Below, one piece after another: positions 24,689 to 32,557 of a stretch of DNA of 64,000 bases (position 1 is its first letter; each line of letters opens with the position of its first letter). Origin of the DNA: G963665925 sp963678925 (lineage in GTDB: Bacteria; Bacillota; Clostridia; Peptostreptococcales; Acidaminobacteraceae); assembly GCA_963678925.1 (NCBI GenBank), contig OY787533.1, forward strand, positions 3,286,001-3,350,000. The letters run 5' to 3'. A model generated the notes under the pieces. It made no database searches. It saw only the letters and a program-made list of their open reading frames with translations, and was not told the origin of the DNA. The position numbers and the translations under genes are program-made.

Positions 24689-26947
24689 ATGTGGCAATAC
24701 CAAAACGATGCGTTAAGTGCAGATGCACTTCTCGTGGGAGAGAGCCTTTTTACCCTGGCCAACGGATATCTCGGTGTTCGCGGATGTTTTGAAGAGGGGT
24801 ACGGAGGTGATGTTCAGACCATTCGTGGAACCTACATCAACGGGGTGTATGATATCGTTCCGGTTACGCATCCAGAGAGACTTTGGGGGTTTGTGGAGAA
24901 GCAGGACAAGCAGCCAAACTTGGTTGACCTGCAATCCATCCTTGTAGAACTGGATGGGGAAGCCGTGAACATACATGTAGGAGAATACACAGACTACAAG
25001 CGCATACTTGACATGGAAAAGGGGTTTTCGCACCGAACCTTTAAGTATGTGACAAAAGATGGAAAGACAGCAAGTCTGACCTTCAAGCGGCTGGTATCTT
25101 TTGAATACAGAGAGGTCTTCGCACAGTCTGTTCATATTGAGTACGAGGGTGCCATCAAGGTGTCATCCCTTATGAATACCCATGTTAGAAACTTCACGGA
25201 CCACTTCGATCCACGTGTCAGCAGTGAGGAAATGACCCTGATTGAAATGGATCAAATCGTAGGCAGTGAGAACAGGCATTTCGCAAAATTTCACACGACA
25301 CATTCAGGTATTGGCCTGGCGTGTCTGTCAATGCACCGTGCCTCTTCAAAGGGGTCTAAAGTCAGTCGTCACCAAAGTCATTCCAGTAGCGGCATTACAG
25401 AAATTTTTACTGCATCAGGCCAGTTGGAACTGGAGAAGTTCAACATATTCAGTGACTCCCTGAGGGAAGCGGATGTAGAAAAACATGTCAATACAATTGC
25501 AGATGCATTGGAAGGGGAAAGCTTCATGAGTCTGCTTGACCATCAGCACAACCACCTTCAGGACTTCTGGAATGCGTCAGACATAAAAATTGAGGGAAAT
25601 GAGAAGGATCAGCTGTCCATCCGATTCAATCTCTACCAGCTCTTCCAATCTGTCGGTAGAGACCAGCACAGTAACATTTCTGCAAAGGGACTTTCAGGCG
25701 AAGGCTATGAGGGACACTATTTCTGGGACACAGAAATCTATGTGCTCCCAACATTTCAGCTGAACCAGAAGGACATTGCCAAGCAGCTTCTTTTGTACAG
25801 ACACAAGCATATTGAATCTGCAAGGCTGCGTGCAAGGGAATTGGGACATCGCAGAGGTGTGAAGTTTCCTTGGAGAACCATATCCGGCATTGAGTGTTCT
25901 GCATATTTTCCCGCTGGGACCGCGCAGTACCATATCAATGGAGATATCGCCCATGCCTTTATTCAGTATTACCTTTATACAGAGGACAAGCAGTTCATGC
26001 TGGAATATGGTGCTGAAGTTCTTCTGGAAACAGCACTTCTCTGGATCGACATGGGTCACTTTGACGAAGGAAAATTTAAGATTGATGCGGTTACAGGCCC
26101 CGATGAGTACACAGCAGTTGTCGACAATAACTATTATACAAATGCCCTTGCCAAGCACAATCTGGAGTGGACGGTCAAGGTTTGCAATATGCTGCTTGTC
26201 TATAACCAGGCAGAGACAGAAAAACTCTTTGAACGTATAGGCGTGACACAGGAAGACCTGCAAGTCATGCAGCGTGCTGGAGACCAGATGTACCTGCCCC
26301 ATGACGTACAGCTGGGCATAGACTTGCAGGACGACAGATTTTTAAGGAAGAAAATCTGGGATTTCGATAACACACCACAGTCCCATTATCCATTGTTGTT
26401 GCACTATCATCCTCTGACGCTGTACAGGTATCAGGTTCTAAAACAGCCTGATACCGTACTGGCGCACTTTCTCCTTGAGGATTACACCGACTATGAAACA
26501 ATGAGACGATCATATAATTATTATGAAGCGATTACGACGCACGATTCCTCCCTTTCGCCATGTGTTTATGGCATTATGGCATCGCGCCTGGGCTATAAGG
26601 AAAAGGCATATGCCTATTTTGGAGATTCTCTGAAGCTTGACCTGGAAAATACCCATGGAAATACCAAAGACGGTCTTCATATGGCCAATATGGCTGGAAC
26701 AGCCTTGTCTCTGATTTACGGCTTTGCTGGTCTGCGTGTGACAGAACAGGGGTTGAAGCTGAGACCATGGCTTCCTGAAGCCTGGAAATCTCTATCCTTT
26801 AGAATCAATTACCGAAGCAGGGTCATTCTTGTTACTGTTTCAGACACCCTGCAGCTTGAAATGATCGAGGGTGCACCTTTGACCATTGAGGTTGAAGGTG
26901 AAAAACACCACCTCGAAACGAAGGTTTTTCTACCTCTCAAAAGGTAA
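24689..26947 (+). CDS. GH65 disaccharide phosphorylase (maltose/trehalose/kojibiose type)
   Basis: A 752-residue inverting phosphorylase that splits an alpha-glucosyl disaccharide with phosphate, giving beta-glucose-1-phosphate. An N-terminal beta-sandwich (residues 1-270) opens with SLFTLANGYLGVRGC, then a (alpha/alpha)6 barrel with YEGHYFWDTEIYVLP, and GPDEYTAVVDNNYYTN, where Glu473 is the general acid. A small C-terminal sandwich finishes it. Which disaccharide is used cannot be fixed from sequence by eye. No beta-phosphoglucomutase gene is nearby. ATG 24689 is set by GGAG before it. It is co-transcribed with the transporter (start overlaps the region 13 bases after its stop) and lets the cell keep the energy of the glycosidic bond. 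Confidence 0.87.
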   Translation: MWQYQNDALSADALLVGESLFTLANGYLGVRGCFEEGYGGDVQTIRGTYINGVYDIVPVTHPERLWGFVEKQDKQPNLVDLQSILVELDGEAVNIHVGEYTDYKRILDMEKGFSHRTFKYVTKDGKTASLTFKRLVSFEYREVFAQSVHIEYEGAIKVSSLMNTHVRNFTDHFDPRVSSEEMTLIEMDQIVGSENRHFAKFHTTHSGIGLACLSMHRASSKGSKVSRHQSHSSSGITEIFTASGQLELEKFNIFSDSLREADVEKHVNTIADALEGESFMSLLDHQHNHLQDFWNASDIKIEGNEKDQLSIRFNLYQLFQSVGRDQHSNISAKGLSGEGYEGHYFWDTEIYVLPTFQLNQKDIAKQLLLYRHKHIESARLRARELGHRRGVKFPWRTISGIECSAYFPAGTAQYHINGDIAHAFIQYYLYTEDKQFMLEYGAEVLLETALLWIDMGHFDEGKFKIDAVTGPDEYTAVVDNNYYTNALAKHNLEWTVKVCNMLLVYNQAETEKLFERIGVTQEDLQVMQRAGDQMYLPHDVQLGIDLQDDRFLRKKIWDFDNTPQSHYPLLLHYHPLTLYRYQVLKQPDTVLAHFLLEDYTDYETMRRSYNYYEAITTHDSSLSPCVYGIMASRLGYKEKAYAYFGDSLKLDLENTHGNTKDGLHMANMAGTALSLIYGFAGLRVTEQGLKLRPWLPEAWKSLSFRINYRSRVILVTVSDTLQLEMIEGAPLTIEVEGEKHHLETKVFLPLKR

Positions 26948-26966
26948 AAAAATATGGCTTGCAGCG

Positions 26967-27000
26967 CATGCCCTGCATTAAGAGCGAGATGCGGGGCATG
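26967..27000 (+). other. Hairpin in the 3' untranslated region of the sugar operon
   Basis: CATGCCCTGCAT pairs with ATGCGGGGCATG (one G-T wobble) around a 10-base loop. There is no T run, so this looks like a stabilising or processing hairpin ahead of the terminator that follows. Confidence 0.5.
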
Positions 27001-27036
27001 AATTGCTGCGTTAGGGCCAAGTGCATGATGAAAATG

Positions 27037-27067
27037 AAACGCCAATCCATTTGATGGATTGGCGTTT
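27037..27067. terminator. Bidirectional intrinsic terminator
   Basis: A 13-bp stem (27037-27049 with 27055-27067) with a five-base loop and T run lies between the convergent GH65 and lysA genes. Confidence 0.88.
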
Positions 27068-27076
27068 TTGTCTATC

Positions 27077-28360
27077 TTATTTTAAATGTGGGGGAAGCAC
27101 ATCGCGACGGGTGAGGTCTTCGTAAGTTTCACGTCTTTTGATAAGAAAGGCCCCCTTATCTCCAACGAGCACCACAGCTGGTCTAGGCAGCAAATTATAG
27201 TTGCTCGACATGGACTCTGTATAAGCACCGGTTCCGAATACCGCAAGCAGATCCCCGCGTTCAGCTTCTGGAAGCGTAATATCTCGAATAAGGATATCAC
27301 CAGACTCACAGCATTTTCCTGCTATTGTGACTGTCTTCTCAGCTAGGCTGTTCATTTTGTTGGCAATTACAGCACGGTACTTAGCCGTGTATAGAGCGGG
27401 TCTGATATTGTCAGGAATACCGCCATCTACAGCGATGTAATCGCGCACCTGCGGAATGGATTTTGAGCTGCCGATTGTGTAAAGCGTAAGCCCTGCATTT
27501 GCAATCAACCATCTGCCGGGCTCAATGATGACAAGGGGTCTTTTGTGACCCGTGTCCATAGACCAAGCTTCAATTCTTTCCATGATGGGCGCTGTAAATG
27601 TTGCGAGCTGCATTTCTTCATCGATATCGGTGTATTTTACCCCGTATCCGCCACCGGTGTTGAGTTCGTAAATTGGATGCCCAGATTCAATAAGCTGGGA
27701 CATGAGTTTCAATATGACATCCAGGGCGTCAAGATGCGACTGGGGACTTTGCAGCTGTGACCCCACATGGAAGTGAAGTCCCATAAGGGTGATGTTTTCA
27801 TACTTCTTTGCAAACTCAAAAGCGGATGGAACGCTGTGGAGTGGAAATCCGAACTTGGAGTCCTTGTCCGCAGTCGAAATATAGGCGTGGGTGTCGGATT
27901 TGATACCAGGCGTTATTCTAAAGAGCAAATTTGCAGGTGTGTCCATTTGCCTTGAAAGTGCGCAGACAAGCTCCAGTTCTGAAAAATTATCGACAACAAT
28001 TCTACCAACACCATTTTCTATGGCCTCTTTCAGTTCCGAAACGGACTTGTTGTTTCCATGGAAGATAATCTGGTCCATGGGGAAGCCAGCGTGCTGGGCG
28101 ACATAGAGTTCGCCGCCTGAAACGACATCCAGTCCAAGTCCCGCGCGCTCAATGATTTTACACATGGCTGAGTTAAGAAAAGCCTTGGAAGCATATACAG
28201 CGCGCACATGGTCATATTTATCTGTAAAATCGCGATGAATTTCATCCGTCTTTTTCGCAATGGCATCTTCTGAAATGAGAATCAGCGGTGTCCCATAGGT
28301 CTTTGCAAGTTCCTGGGTGTTACAGCCGGCAAAATAGAGTATATTGTCTTGTACAGTCAT
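27077..28360 (-). CDS. lysA: Diaminopimelate decarboxylase
   Basis: Decarboxylates meso-diaminopimelate to L-lysine using PLP. 427 residues: an alanine-racemase-fold barrel with the PLP lysine in RAVYASKAFLN, HFHVGSQ, NTGGGYG, and EPGRWLIANAG, then a beta domain with the family cysteine motif CCESGD. These are diagnostic of LysA. The true start at 28360 follows AGGAGG; the frame is open for another 106 codons upstream through the terminator and the end of the neighbouring peptidase gene and is not used. Its position next to an NlpC/P60 peptidase and dipeptide epimerase suggests it may handle diaminopimelate released from wall peptides. A promoter candidate lies at 28439-28455. Confidence 0.9.
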   Translation of the reverse strand: MTVQDNILYFAGCNTQELAKTYGTPLILISEDAIAKKTDEIHRDFTDKYDHVRAVYASKAFLNSAMCKIIERAGLGLDVVSGGELYVAQHAGFPMDQIIFHGNNKSVSELKEAIENGVGRIVVDNFSELELVCALSRQMDTPANLLFRITPGIKSDTHAYISTADKDSKFGFPLHSVPSAFEFAKKYENITLMGLHFHVGSQLQSPQSHLDALDVILKLMSQLIESGHPIYELNTGGGYGVKYTDIDEEMQLATFTAPIMERIEAWSMDTGHKRPLVIIEPGRWLIANAGLTLYTIGSSKSIPQVRDYIAVDGGIPDNIRPALYTAKYRAVIANKMNSLAEKTVTIAGKCCESGDILIRDITLPEAERGDLLAVFGTGAYTESMSSNYNLLPRPAVVLVGDKGAFLIKRRETYEDLTRRDVLPPHLK

Positions 28361-28410
28361 GTTTTCCTCCTGAGGTAAATGAGTGATGCATCCATTGACG
28401 AGGACACAAA

Positions 28411-28436
28411 AAAGACTATGCGTCTGCATAGTCTTT
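28411..28436 (-). terminator. Intrinsic terminator after the NlpC/P60 gene
   Basis: An 11-bp perfect stem (28426-28436 with 28411-28421) with a GTCT-type four-base loop and six T's on the minus strand. It sits between the peptidase gene and lysA. Confidence 0.85.
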
Positions 28437-28438
28437 AA

Positions 28439-28455
28439 TACAAGTTTCATGCCAA
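28439..28455 (-). promoter_or_regulatory. Candidate sigma-54 promoter for lysA
   Basis: Minus strand TTGGCATGAAACTTGTA: the -24 element is TGGCAT and the -12 element is TTGTA, with correct spacing but T in place of the usual C. Its start site would fall near 28428, inside the terminator stem, so a transcript from it would escape termination. Weak because of the -12 mismatch. Confidence 0.35.
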
Positions 28456-28457
28456 TT

Positions 28458-29279
28458 TTAGTTTTTTTGAGCAAAAATGGAACCACATGCATAGAGTTCA
28501 TCATCAAGCTTCTTGTAATATCGTGGCGCTTCTGGGTTAAGGCTGTTAAGGACGACACCGCCCTGTGAACCGGTTGAATGCACGTAGTCTCCATTTTCGA
28601 TATGGAGGGCGATATGGCCTGGGAAGTAGAGCAGATCCCCTGGCTGCAGGTTTTCTTTGGATATTTCACGAACTGCATAGCCCGCTTTTATAGAGGCATC
28701 CCGGTAGATGGAAATGCCGTTCATCCAGTAGGCCATAAAGGTCAGGCCGGAACAGTCAATGCCTGCGGGTGATTTTCCACCCCATTTGTAGTGGGTTCCC
28801 AAATAGGCGAGGGCATCATTTATGACTGCCTGACGAATACCGTTTGAATCATCCTTTTCCGGAAAATCGGAAAAATGCCGGATCCATTCTTTGCGGCAAA
28901 ATCCGTGTGTGCCATCGAACAGCTCTATTTCAAGCCATCCTTCCTCGTCCGGAAATTCGGAAACACAGTGAATGAGGCTACCTCTTGGTATGCGAATTAT
29001 TGGATTTCCCTTGTAGGTTGGATTTGGAAGAACCTCAGCAAAGGGGGACTGAATAAGGGCATTTCTCTTTTTCTGCCAGGTTTGGTCTGCGTCTTCAGCA
29101 ATAAGGGTTTCGTGTACCCATGCTTCGTACTTGTACTCCAATCGCACGTATTTCCAGGTGCCTTTATCCTCGAGTATGTCAAGACTCATGCCATAAAGTG
29201 CTTCGTCGGCAAGCTCGCTGTCAGGTTTAGGCTGAAGTAGAAGTGGCGCATAAGCAGCGCTGATAATATGACTATGCAT
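28458..29279 (-). CDS. NlpC/P60 peptidase, YkfC-like, probably cytosolic
   Basis: A 273-residue cysteine peptidase with two SH3-like domains (about 1-140) and a C-terminal NlpC/P60 domain. Cys176 lies in GIDCSGLTF, and the catalytic histidine is in PGHIALHI (His222). Related YkfC enzymes cut the gamma-D-Glu-diaminopimelate bond of wall peptides that have a free L-Ala end. There is no signal peptide, so imported muropeptides rather than intact wall would be the substrate (inference). ATG 29279 follows AGGAGG and overlaps the end of the serine hydrolase gene by eight bases, so the two are translated together. The sigma-54 promoter at 30119 likely serves both. Confidence 0.85.
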   Translation of the reverse strand: MHSHIISAAYAPLLLQPKPDSELADEALYGMSLDILEDKGTWKYVRLEYKYEAWVHETLIAEDADQTWQKKRNALIQSPFAEVLPNPTYKGNPIIRIPRGSLIHCVSEFPDEEGWLEIELFDGTHGFCRKEWIRHFSDFPEKDDSNGIRQAVINDALAYLGTHYKWGGKSPAGIDCSGLTFMAYWMNGISIYRDASIKAGYAVREISKENLQPGDLLYFPGHIALHIENGDYVHSTGSQGGVVLNSLNPEAPRYYKKLDDELYACGSIFAQKN

Positions 29280-30045
29280 TTGAAACCTCCTTATAGAAGT
29301 CGTGGGAAATCTTTCCGATGAGCTCAAAGCCTTCAACTTCGTCGGGGATACCGTCGAGAAAAACACCGACCATATATGTATTGCCGTTCACTTCAATAAA
29401 ACCTATGTCGTGCTGAGCACCGGCATTGAGTCCTGTCTTGTTGGAAATTTTTACGTCTTCAGGCAAAAAGCGTCCAAGCATTTTCTTATCCTTTTGCTTT
29501 GATAGAACATCCATGAACCACTGGGAGTGTTCCTTTGTTACAAGATCGCCATAGTAGACCTTGGATAGCAGGGCTGCAGCGTCTTCCAGGGTTGTGTAAT
29601 TATCAATCCCATTTTTGGCAGATTCAAAATCCATCATTTTCCGCTGCAGATGGGTGCTATCAATGCCCAGCGTCTTAAGAAAGGCATTGACGGTATCGAT
29701 TCTGAGCAGATCAATCAGGACATTGGTTGCCGTGTTGTCGCTGAGAATAATCATAAGTGTTGCAATGTCATTAATGCGCCAATTTTTCTGAGAAAGGTCT
29801 GTCACAAGGCTGTAGGCCACTTTTTCAGAGTCTTCCACAGTGAGTATGTCTGATGGTGCGTGTGTGCCCATTTCAAATGATTCACAGAGACAGCCGAGAA
29901 TGAAAAGCTTGATGATGCTGGCTGAACGGACACGTCTTGAAATATTCCAGCTGTAAAGGGTTTTGCCTGTATCCATCTCCATCAACAAGACAGATGACAC
30001 TTCCCTGTAACCGGATAAAAGTGCATCAATTCGGGAAAAGTCCAT
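29272..30045 (-). CDS. Beta-lactamase-fold serine hydrolase, cytosolic
   Basis: A 257-residue member of the class A beta-lactamase/transpeptidase-like hydrolase family. All three catalytic motifs are present: SIIK (Ser43, Lys46), SDN (102-104) and KTG (203-205), and the omega-loop region reads DFESAKNGIDNYT. There is no signal peptide or lipobox, so it should act in the cytosol, unlike secreted beta-lactamases. In this context, next to a wall-peptide endopeptidase and an epimerase, it may cleave a D-amino acid from muropeptides, but that is inference. AGGAGG precedes the ATG. It is the first gene of the putative sigma-54 transcript. Confidence 0.83.
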   Translation of the reverse strand: MDFSRIDALLSGYREVSSVLLMEMDTGKTLYSWNISRRVRSASIIKLFILGCLCESFEMGTHAPSDILTVEDSEKVAYSLVTDLSQKNWRINDIATLMIILSDNTATNVLIDLLRIDTVNAFLKTLGIDSTHLQRKMMDFESAKNGIDNYTTLEDAAALLSKVYYGDLVTKEHSQWFMDVLSKQKDKKMLGRFLPEDVKISNKTGLNAGAQHDIGFIEVNGNTYMVGVFLDGIPDEVEGFELIGKISHDFYKEVSNA

Positions 30046-30074
30046 ATATCCTCCTATAATTCAACAACAATGCG

Positions 30075-30094
30075 AATCTGATGCATATCAGATT
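30075..30094. promoter_or_regulatory. Palindrome in the leader of the hydrolase-peptidase operon
   Basis: AATCTGAT-GCAT-ATCAGATT is a perfect palindrome with 8-base arms, 15-35 bases downstream of the expected sigma-54 start site and before the start codon. It may be an RNA hairpin or an operator. Confidence 0.4.
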
Positions 30095-30118
30095 ATCGAC
30101 CAGTACATGATGAAATCT

Positions 30119-30135
30119 AGCAAGGGACATACCAA
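30119..30135 (-). promoter_or_regulatory. Sigma-54 (-24/-12) promoter for the hydrolase-peptidase operon
   Basis: Minus strand TTGGTATGTCCCTTGCT has the invariant GG and GC ten bases apart and the TTGCT of the -12 element. It lies directly after the DUF3870 stop codon and about 75 bases before the serine hydrolase gene. A sigma-54-dependent regulator is encoded just beyond, divergently. Confidence 0.75.
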
Positions 30136-30465
30136 CTATTTGCCGTAGTATTTGGCTTTGTTTACGGTATAGTGCTTTACCGCGTCCTTGTAAGCTACGA
30201 TCAGTGCGCGTTGAGAGCTGCCCCAGTAGCGTTTTTCAATATCTTCAATAATGGCATCATGAATTTTGTCAAATTTTTTTCCAACAAACAGGGAACGGAC
30301 AAAAGCGTTTGTTTCATTAAGAATTACAGATGCTGCTGCATCCACGATGATGTCTGTTTCCACATTTACGGAAAAACCGATGAAAAACTGTGAATAGACG
30401 TTCATAATGGGGTTGTCGGATTGTGTTCTTCCGTGACCGATGACATAGACTGTATTTGCGTGCAT
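30136..30465 (-). CDS. DUF3870 family protein
   Basis: A 109-residue conserved protein of unknown function. It starts with a strand-rich VYVIGHGRTQ segment and contains VDAAASVILNETNAFVRSLFVGK, which fit the DUF3870 family. No catalytic residues can be assigned. GGAGGAG precedes the ATG. It has a strong sigma-A promoter and lies back to back with the sigma-54 regulator gene, with their -35 boxes separated by one base. Its stop touches the sigma-54 promoter of the following operon, so it may be read through into it. A link to that regulon is likely by position only. Confidence 0.72.
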   Translation of the reverse strand: MHANTVYVIGHGRTQSDNPIMNVYSQFFIGFSVNVETDIIVDAAASVILNETNAFVRSLFVGKKFDKIHDAIIEDIEKRYWGSSQRALIVAYKDAVKHYTVNKAKYYGK

Positions 30466-30494
30466 AGTCTCCTCCTAAGTCTGATATTTTATTA

Positions 30495-30524
30495 AGTATA
30501 GGAAGTTTCATCGTGAATTGTCAA
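30495..30524 (-). promoter_or_regulatory. Sigma-A promoter of the DUF3870 gene
   Basis: Minus strand -35 TTGACA (30519-30524), 18-bp spacer and -10 TATACT (30495-30500). The -35 is perfect and the -10 matches five of six positions. Confidence 0.75.
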
Positions 30525-30525
30525 G

Positions 30526-30554
30526 TTTGCATTTATTTTTTTTTGTGCTATAAT
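30526..30554 (+). promoter_or_regulatory. Sigma-A promoter of the sigma-54 regulator gene
   Basis: -35 TTTGCA (30526-30531), 17-bp spacer and a perfect -10 TATAAT (30549-30554). The start site would be near 30561, giving a leader of about 120 bases. Confidence 0.7.
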
Positions 30555-30582
30555 ATAGAAAATTCAGAAAATTGAACATTTC

Positions 30583-30663
30583 GTTCAGTATACTCGTAAA
30601 CGGCTTGTCGCCGCGCACATCAGTATATTGGGTCCGAAACCTTATGTGTTTCGGGCCTTTTTT
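30583..30663 (+). promoter_or_regulatory. Structured leader with intrinsic terminator before the sigma-54 regulator
   Basis: A 10-bp terminator stem (30631-30640 with 30648-30657) and six T's precede the start codon by 20 bases. Upstream, 30583-30592 can pair with 30624-30633, enclosing a CGGC/GCCG hairpin (30601-30613), and this helix shares three bases with the terminator arm. The arrangement resembles an attenuator or riboswitch, but no known class fits. Confidence 0.6.
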
Positions 30664-30682
30664 GTTTGGAGGAATACAAAAA

Positions 30683-32521
30683 ATGGAAAATGCTATTCTT
30701 GACGTTTTGACTGAAGGTATTATTTCAGTAGATGCCAGCGGCAGAATCAAGACGTTTAACAGAAAAGCACGTCATATTTTCGGTATAGAGGGACTATCTT
30801 GCGTTGAGCATAACTCCGGAAAATTGGAAAAGGGTGATCTTGTCATCCTTGTATCGACCGAACTGGGTGAGGACGATGGACATATGGATGGAGGCCTGCT
30901 GAGTAAAATAGGTCTGACAGAGAAAATATCGCCGGGTGCGAGCATAGCTGCCATAGGACTGTACGAAGACAAGGGCATTTCACATATTAAGGTGCTGGAT
31001 CAGGCGTCTTCAGGTACAAAAATTGAAATGACCCATGTTTATAGGAAAAAAAGAATTTCAGCACGCCTGGATTTGAAAGCCAGATATATCGATATCCTGA
31101 TTGATGGCCGCAGCTTTACCGTCCATTATGTCAAAACCTTTGGTCATATGGTGGTGCTTTCTGGAGATACCCTGGACGTCAAGTTTGTACAGACCCATGG
31201 GTATTCATACCGAAAGGAGTCCATCGGTGAGCTTCTAAGAGGTGGCGGATATGAGGAAAAGACCAAACAGCACTCAGTAAATCTGCTGGGCAGGCCCCTT
31301 GAAGAGGTTCTCAATGAACCCAGTCTTGTAAAGGCGCTTAGAAAAGCGGCGTCTGGGGCGTCAAAAGGCTTCGAGGGACGTTACATGGATATTCATGAGA
31401 GACCGGTACTCTGTTCTCTTCGTGTTGCTGAAAAGGGCAATGGCAAGAGAGAAGCCCTTCTCATAGTGGAAGACATATCGGAGCTGAATATTGTTATTGA
31501 AGAACGAAATCAGGCCATATCAGAGCTTGAGTCCATACGCAGTCAAATGCTCAGAAAGAGAGAGCCGGACCCTATGCCGGAGCTTATTGGTACAAGCATC
31601 TCCATGATGCGGGTCAAGCAGCTGGGCGCAAGCGCTGCAAAAAGCCTCTCCAATGTACTGATTTTAGGGGAAAGTGGAACTGGAAAGAATGTCCTTGCAT
31701 CTGCAATCCATAATCGATCGAATGTGGCGGACGGTCCCTTTGTTCATGTGAACTGCGGTGCACTGCCGGAACATTTAATTGAAAGTGAGCTTTTTGGATA
31801 CTCGGGAGGCGCTTTTACAGGTGCAAAGGATAAGGGCAAGCCGGGATTCTTCGAGCTTGCTGATAGCGGGACACTTTTTCTTGATGAAATCGGAGAATTG
31901 CCGGTACAGGTTCAAGTAAAGCTTCTTCATGCGATTCAGAGTGGTTCTTTTTATCGAGTTGGTGGAACCAAGGAAGTACGTGTCAATGTGAGAATCATTG
32001 CGGCGACCAACCGTGATCTTCAGAAGGATGTGGTTTCAGGCAGATTTCGTGAAGACCTCTACTACAGACTGAATGTTCTTAGAATAAAAATCCCGCCCCT
32101 TCGTGAACGGAGGGAAGATGTGCGGGAACTTGCCGAACGCATCATGCCGACTATAAGCTCAAAGATTAATACGGAGTCTTTGCTGATTTCAGAAGATGCC
32201 TACTATGCACTTCAGAGCTACACCTATCCCGGTAATGTAAGGGAGCTTGAGAACATTCTCGAGCGGGCTGTAAATTTATCCGAAGGCGGTAAAATTGGCA
32301 AGGAGCATCTTCAGATGGAGGCGTTTTCAAAATCGGATTATCAGTCAAATGACTATGAAATAATCAGACCATTAAAGGAGGTGATTCAGGAAGCTGAGAG
32401 AAAAGAAATCATCAAGGCCATTGCACGTACAGAGGGAGATCGTGAACTGGCACTAAAAAAACTGGGTATTGGAAAATCCAGTTTCTATGAAAAGATTAAG
32501 AAGTATGACATAAAGCACTAG
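30683..32521 (+). CDS. Sigma-54-dependent transcriptional regulator (PAS, AAA+, Fis-type HTH)
   Basis: A 612-residue enhancer-binding activator. Residues 1-40 look PAS-like (VTEGIISVDASGRI type), 45-215 an unusual alpha/beta region without a known name to me, and 225-295 a second PAS-like domain followed by a coiled linker. The AAA+ domain has Walker A GESGTGK (329-335), the sigma-54-contacting GAFTGA loop (376-381), and Walker B TLFLDEIGEL. The C-terminus has a Fis-type helix-turn-helix near 580-610. No receiver domain is present, so it likely senses a small molecule. ATG 30683 follows TGGAGG. It is likely to activate the -24/-12 promoter at 30119-30135. Confidence 0.9.
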   Translation: MENAILDVLTEGIISVDASGRIKTFNRKARHIFGIEGLSCVEHNSGKLEKGDLVILVSTELGEDDGHMDGGLLSKIGLTEKISPGASIAAIGLYEDKGISHIKVLDQASSGTKIEMTHVYRKKRISARLDLKARYIDILIDGRSFTVHYVKTFGHMVVLSGDTLDVKFVQTHGYSYRKESIGELLRGGGYEEKTKQHSVNLLGRPLEEVLNEPSLVKALRKAASGASKGFEGRYMDIHERPVLCSLRVAEKGNGKREALLIVEDISELNIVIEERNQAISELESIRSQMLRKREPDPMPELIGTSISMMRVKQLGASAAKSLSNVLILGESGTGKNVLASAIHNRSNVADGPFVHVNCGALPEHLIESELFGYSGGAFTGAKDKGKPGFFELADSGTLFLDEIGELPVQVQVKLLHAIQSGSFYRVGGTKEVRVNVRIIAATNRDLQKDVVSGRFREDLYYRLNVLRIKIPPLRERREDVRELAERIMPTISSKINTESLLISEDAYYALQSYTYPGNVRELENILERAVNLSEGGKIGKEHLQMEAFSKSDYQSNDYEIIRPLKEVIQEAERKEIIKAIARTEGDRELALKKLGIGKSSFYEKIKKYDIKH

Positions 32522-32557
32522 CGTAGCAAGTATGCAAATGGCGACGGGGGAATAGTT

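Noticed and set aside
28361..28457. Lysine riboswitch before lysA
   Set aside because: Under 100 bases and only a simple terminator hairpin are present, far too short for the lysine aptamer.
30555..30682. Purine, preQ1, guanidine or cyclic di-GMP riboswitch in the regulator leader
   Set aside because: The conserved core bases of these classes are absent, so only a generic attenuator-like leader is claimed.
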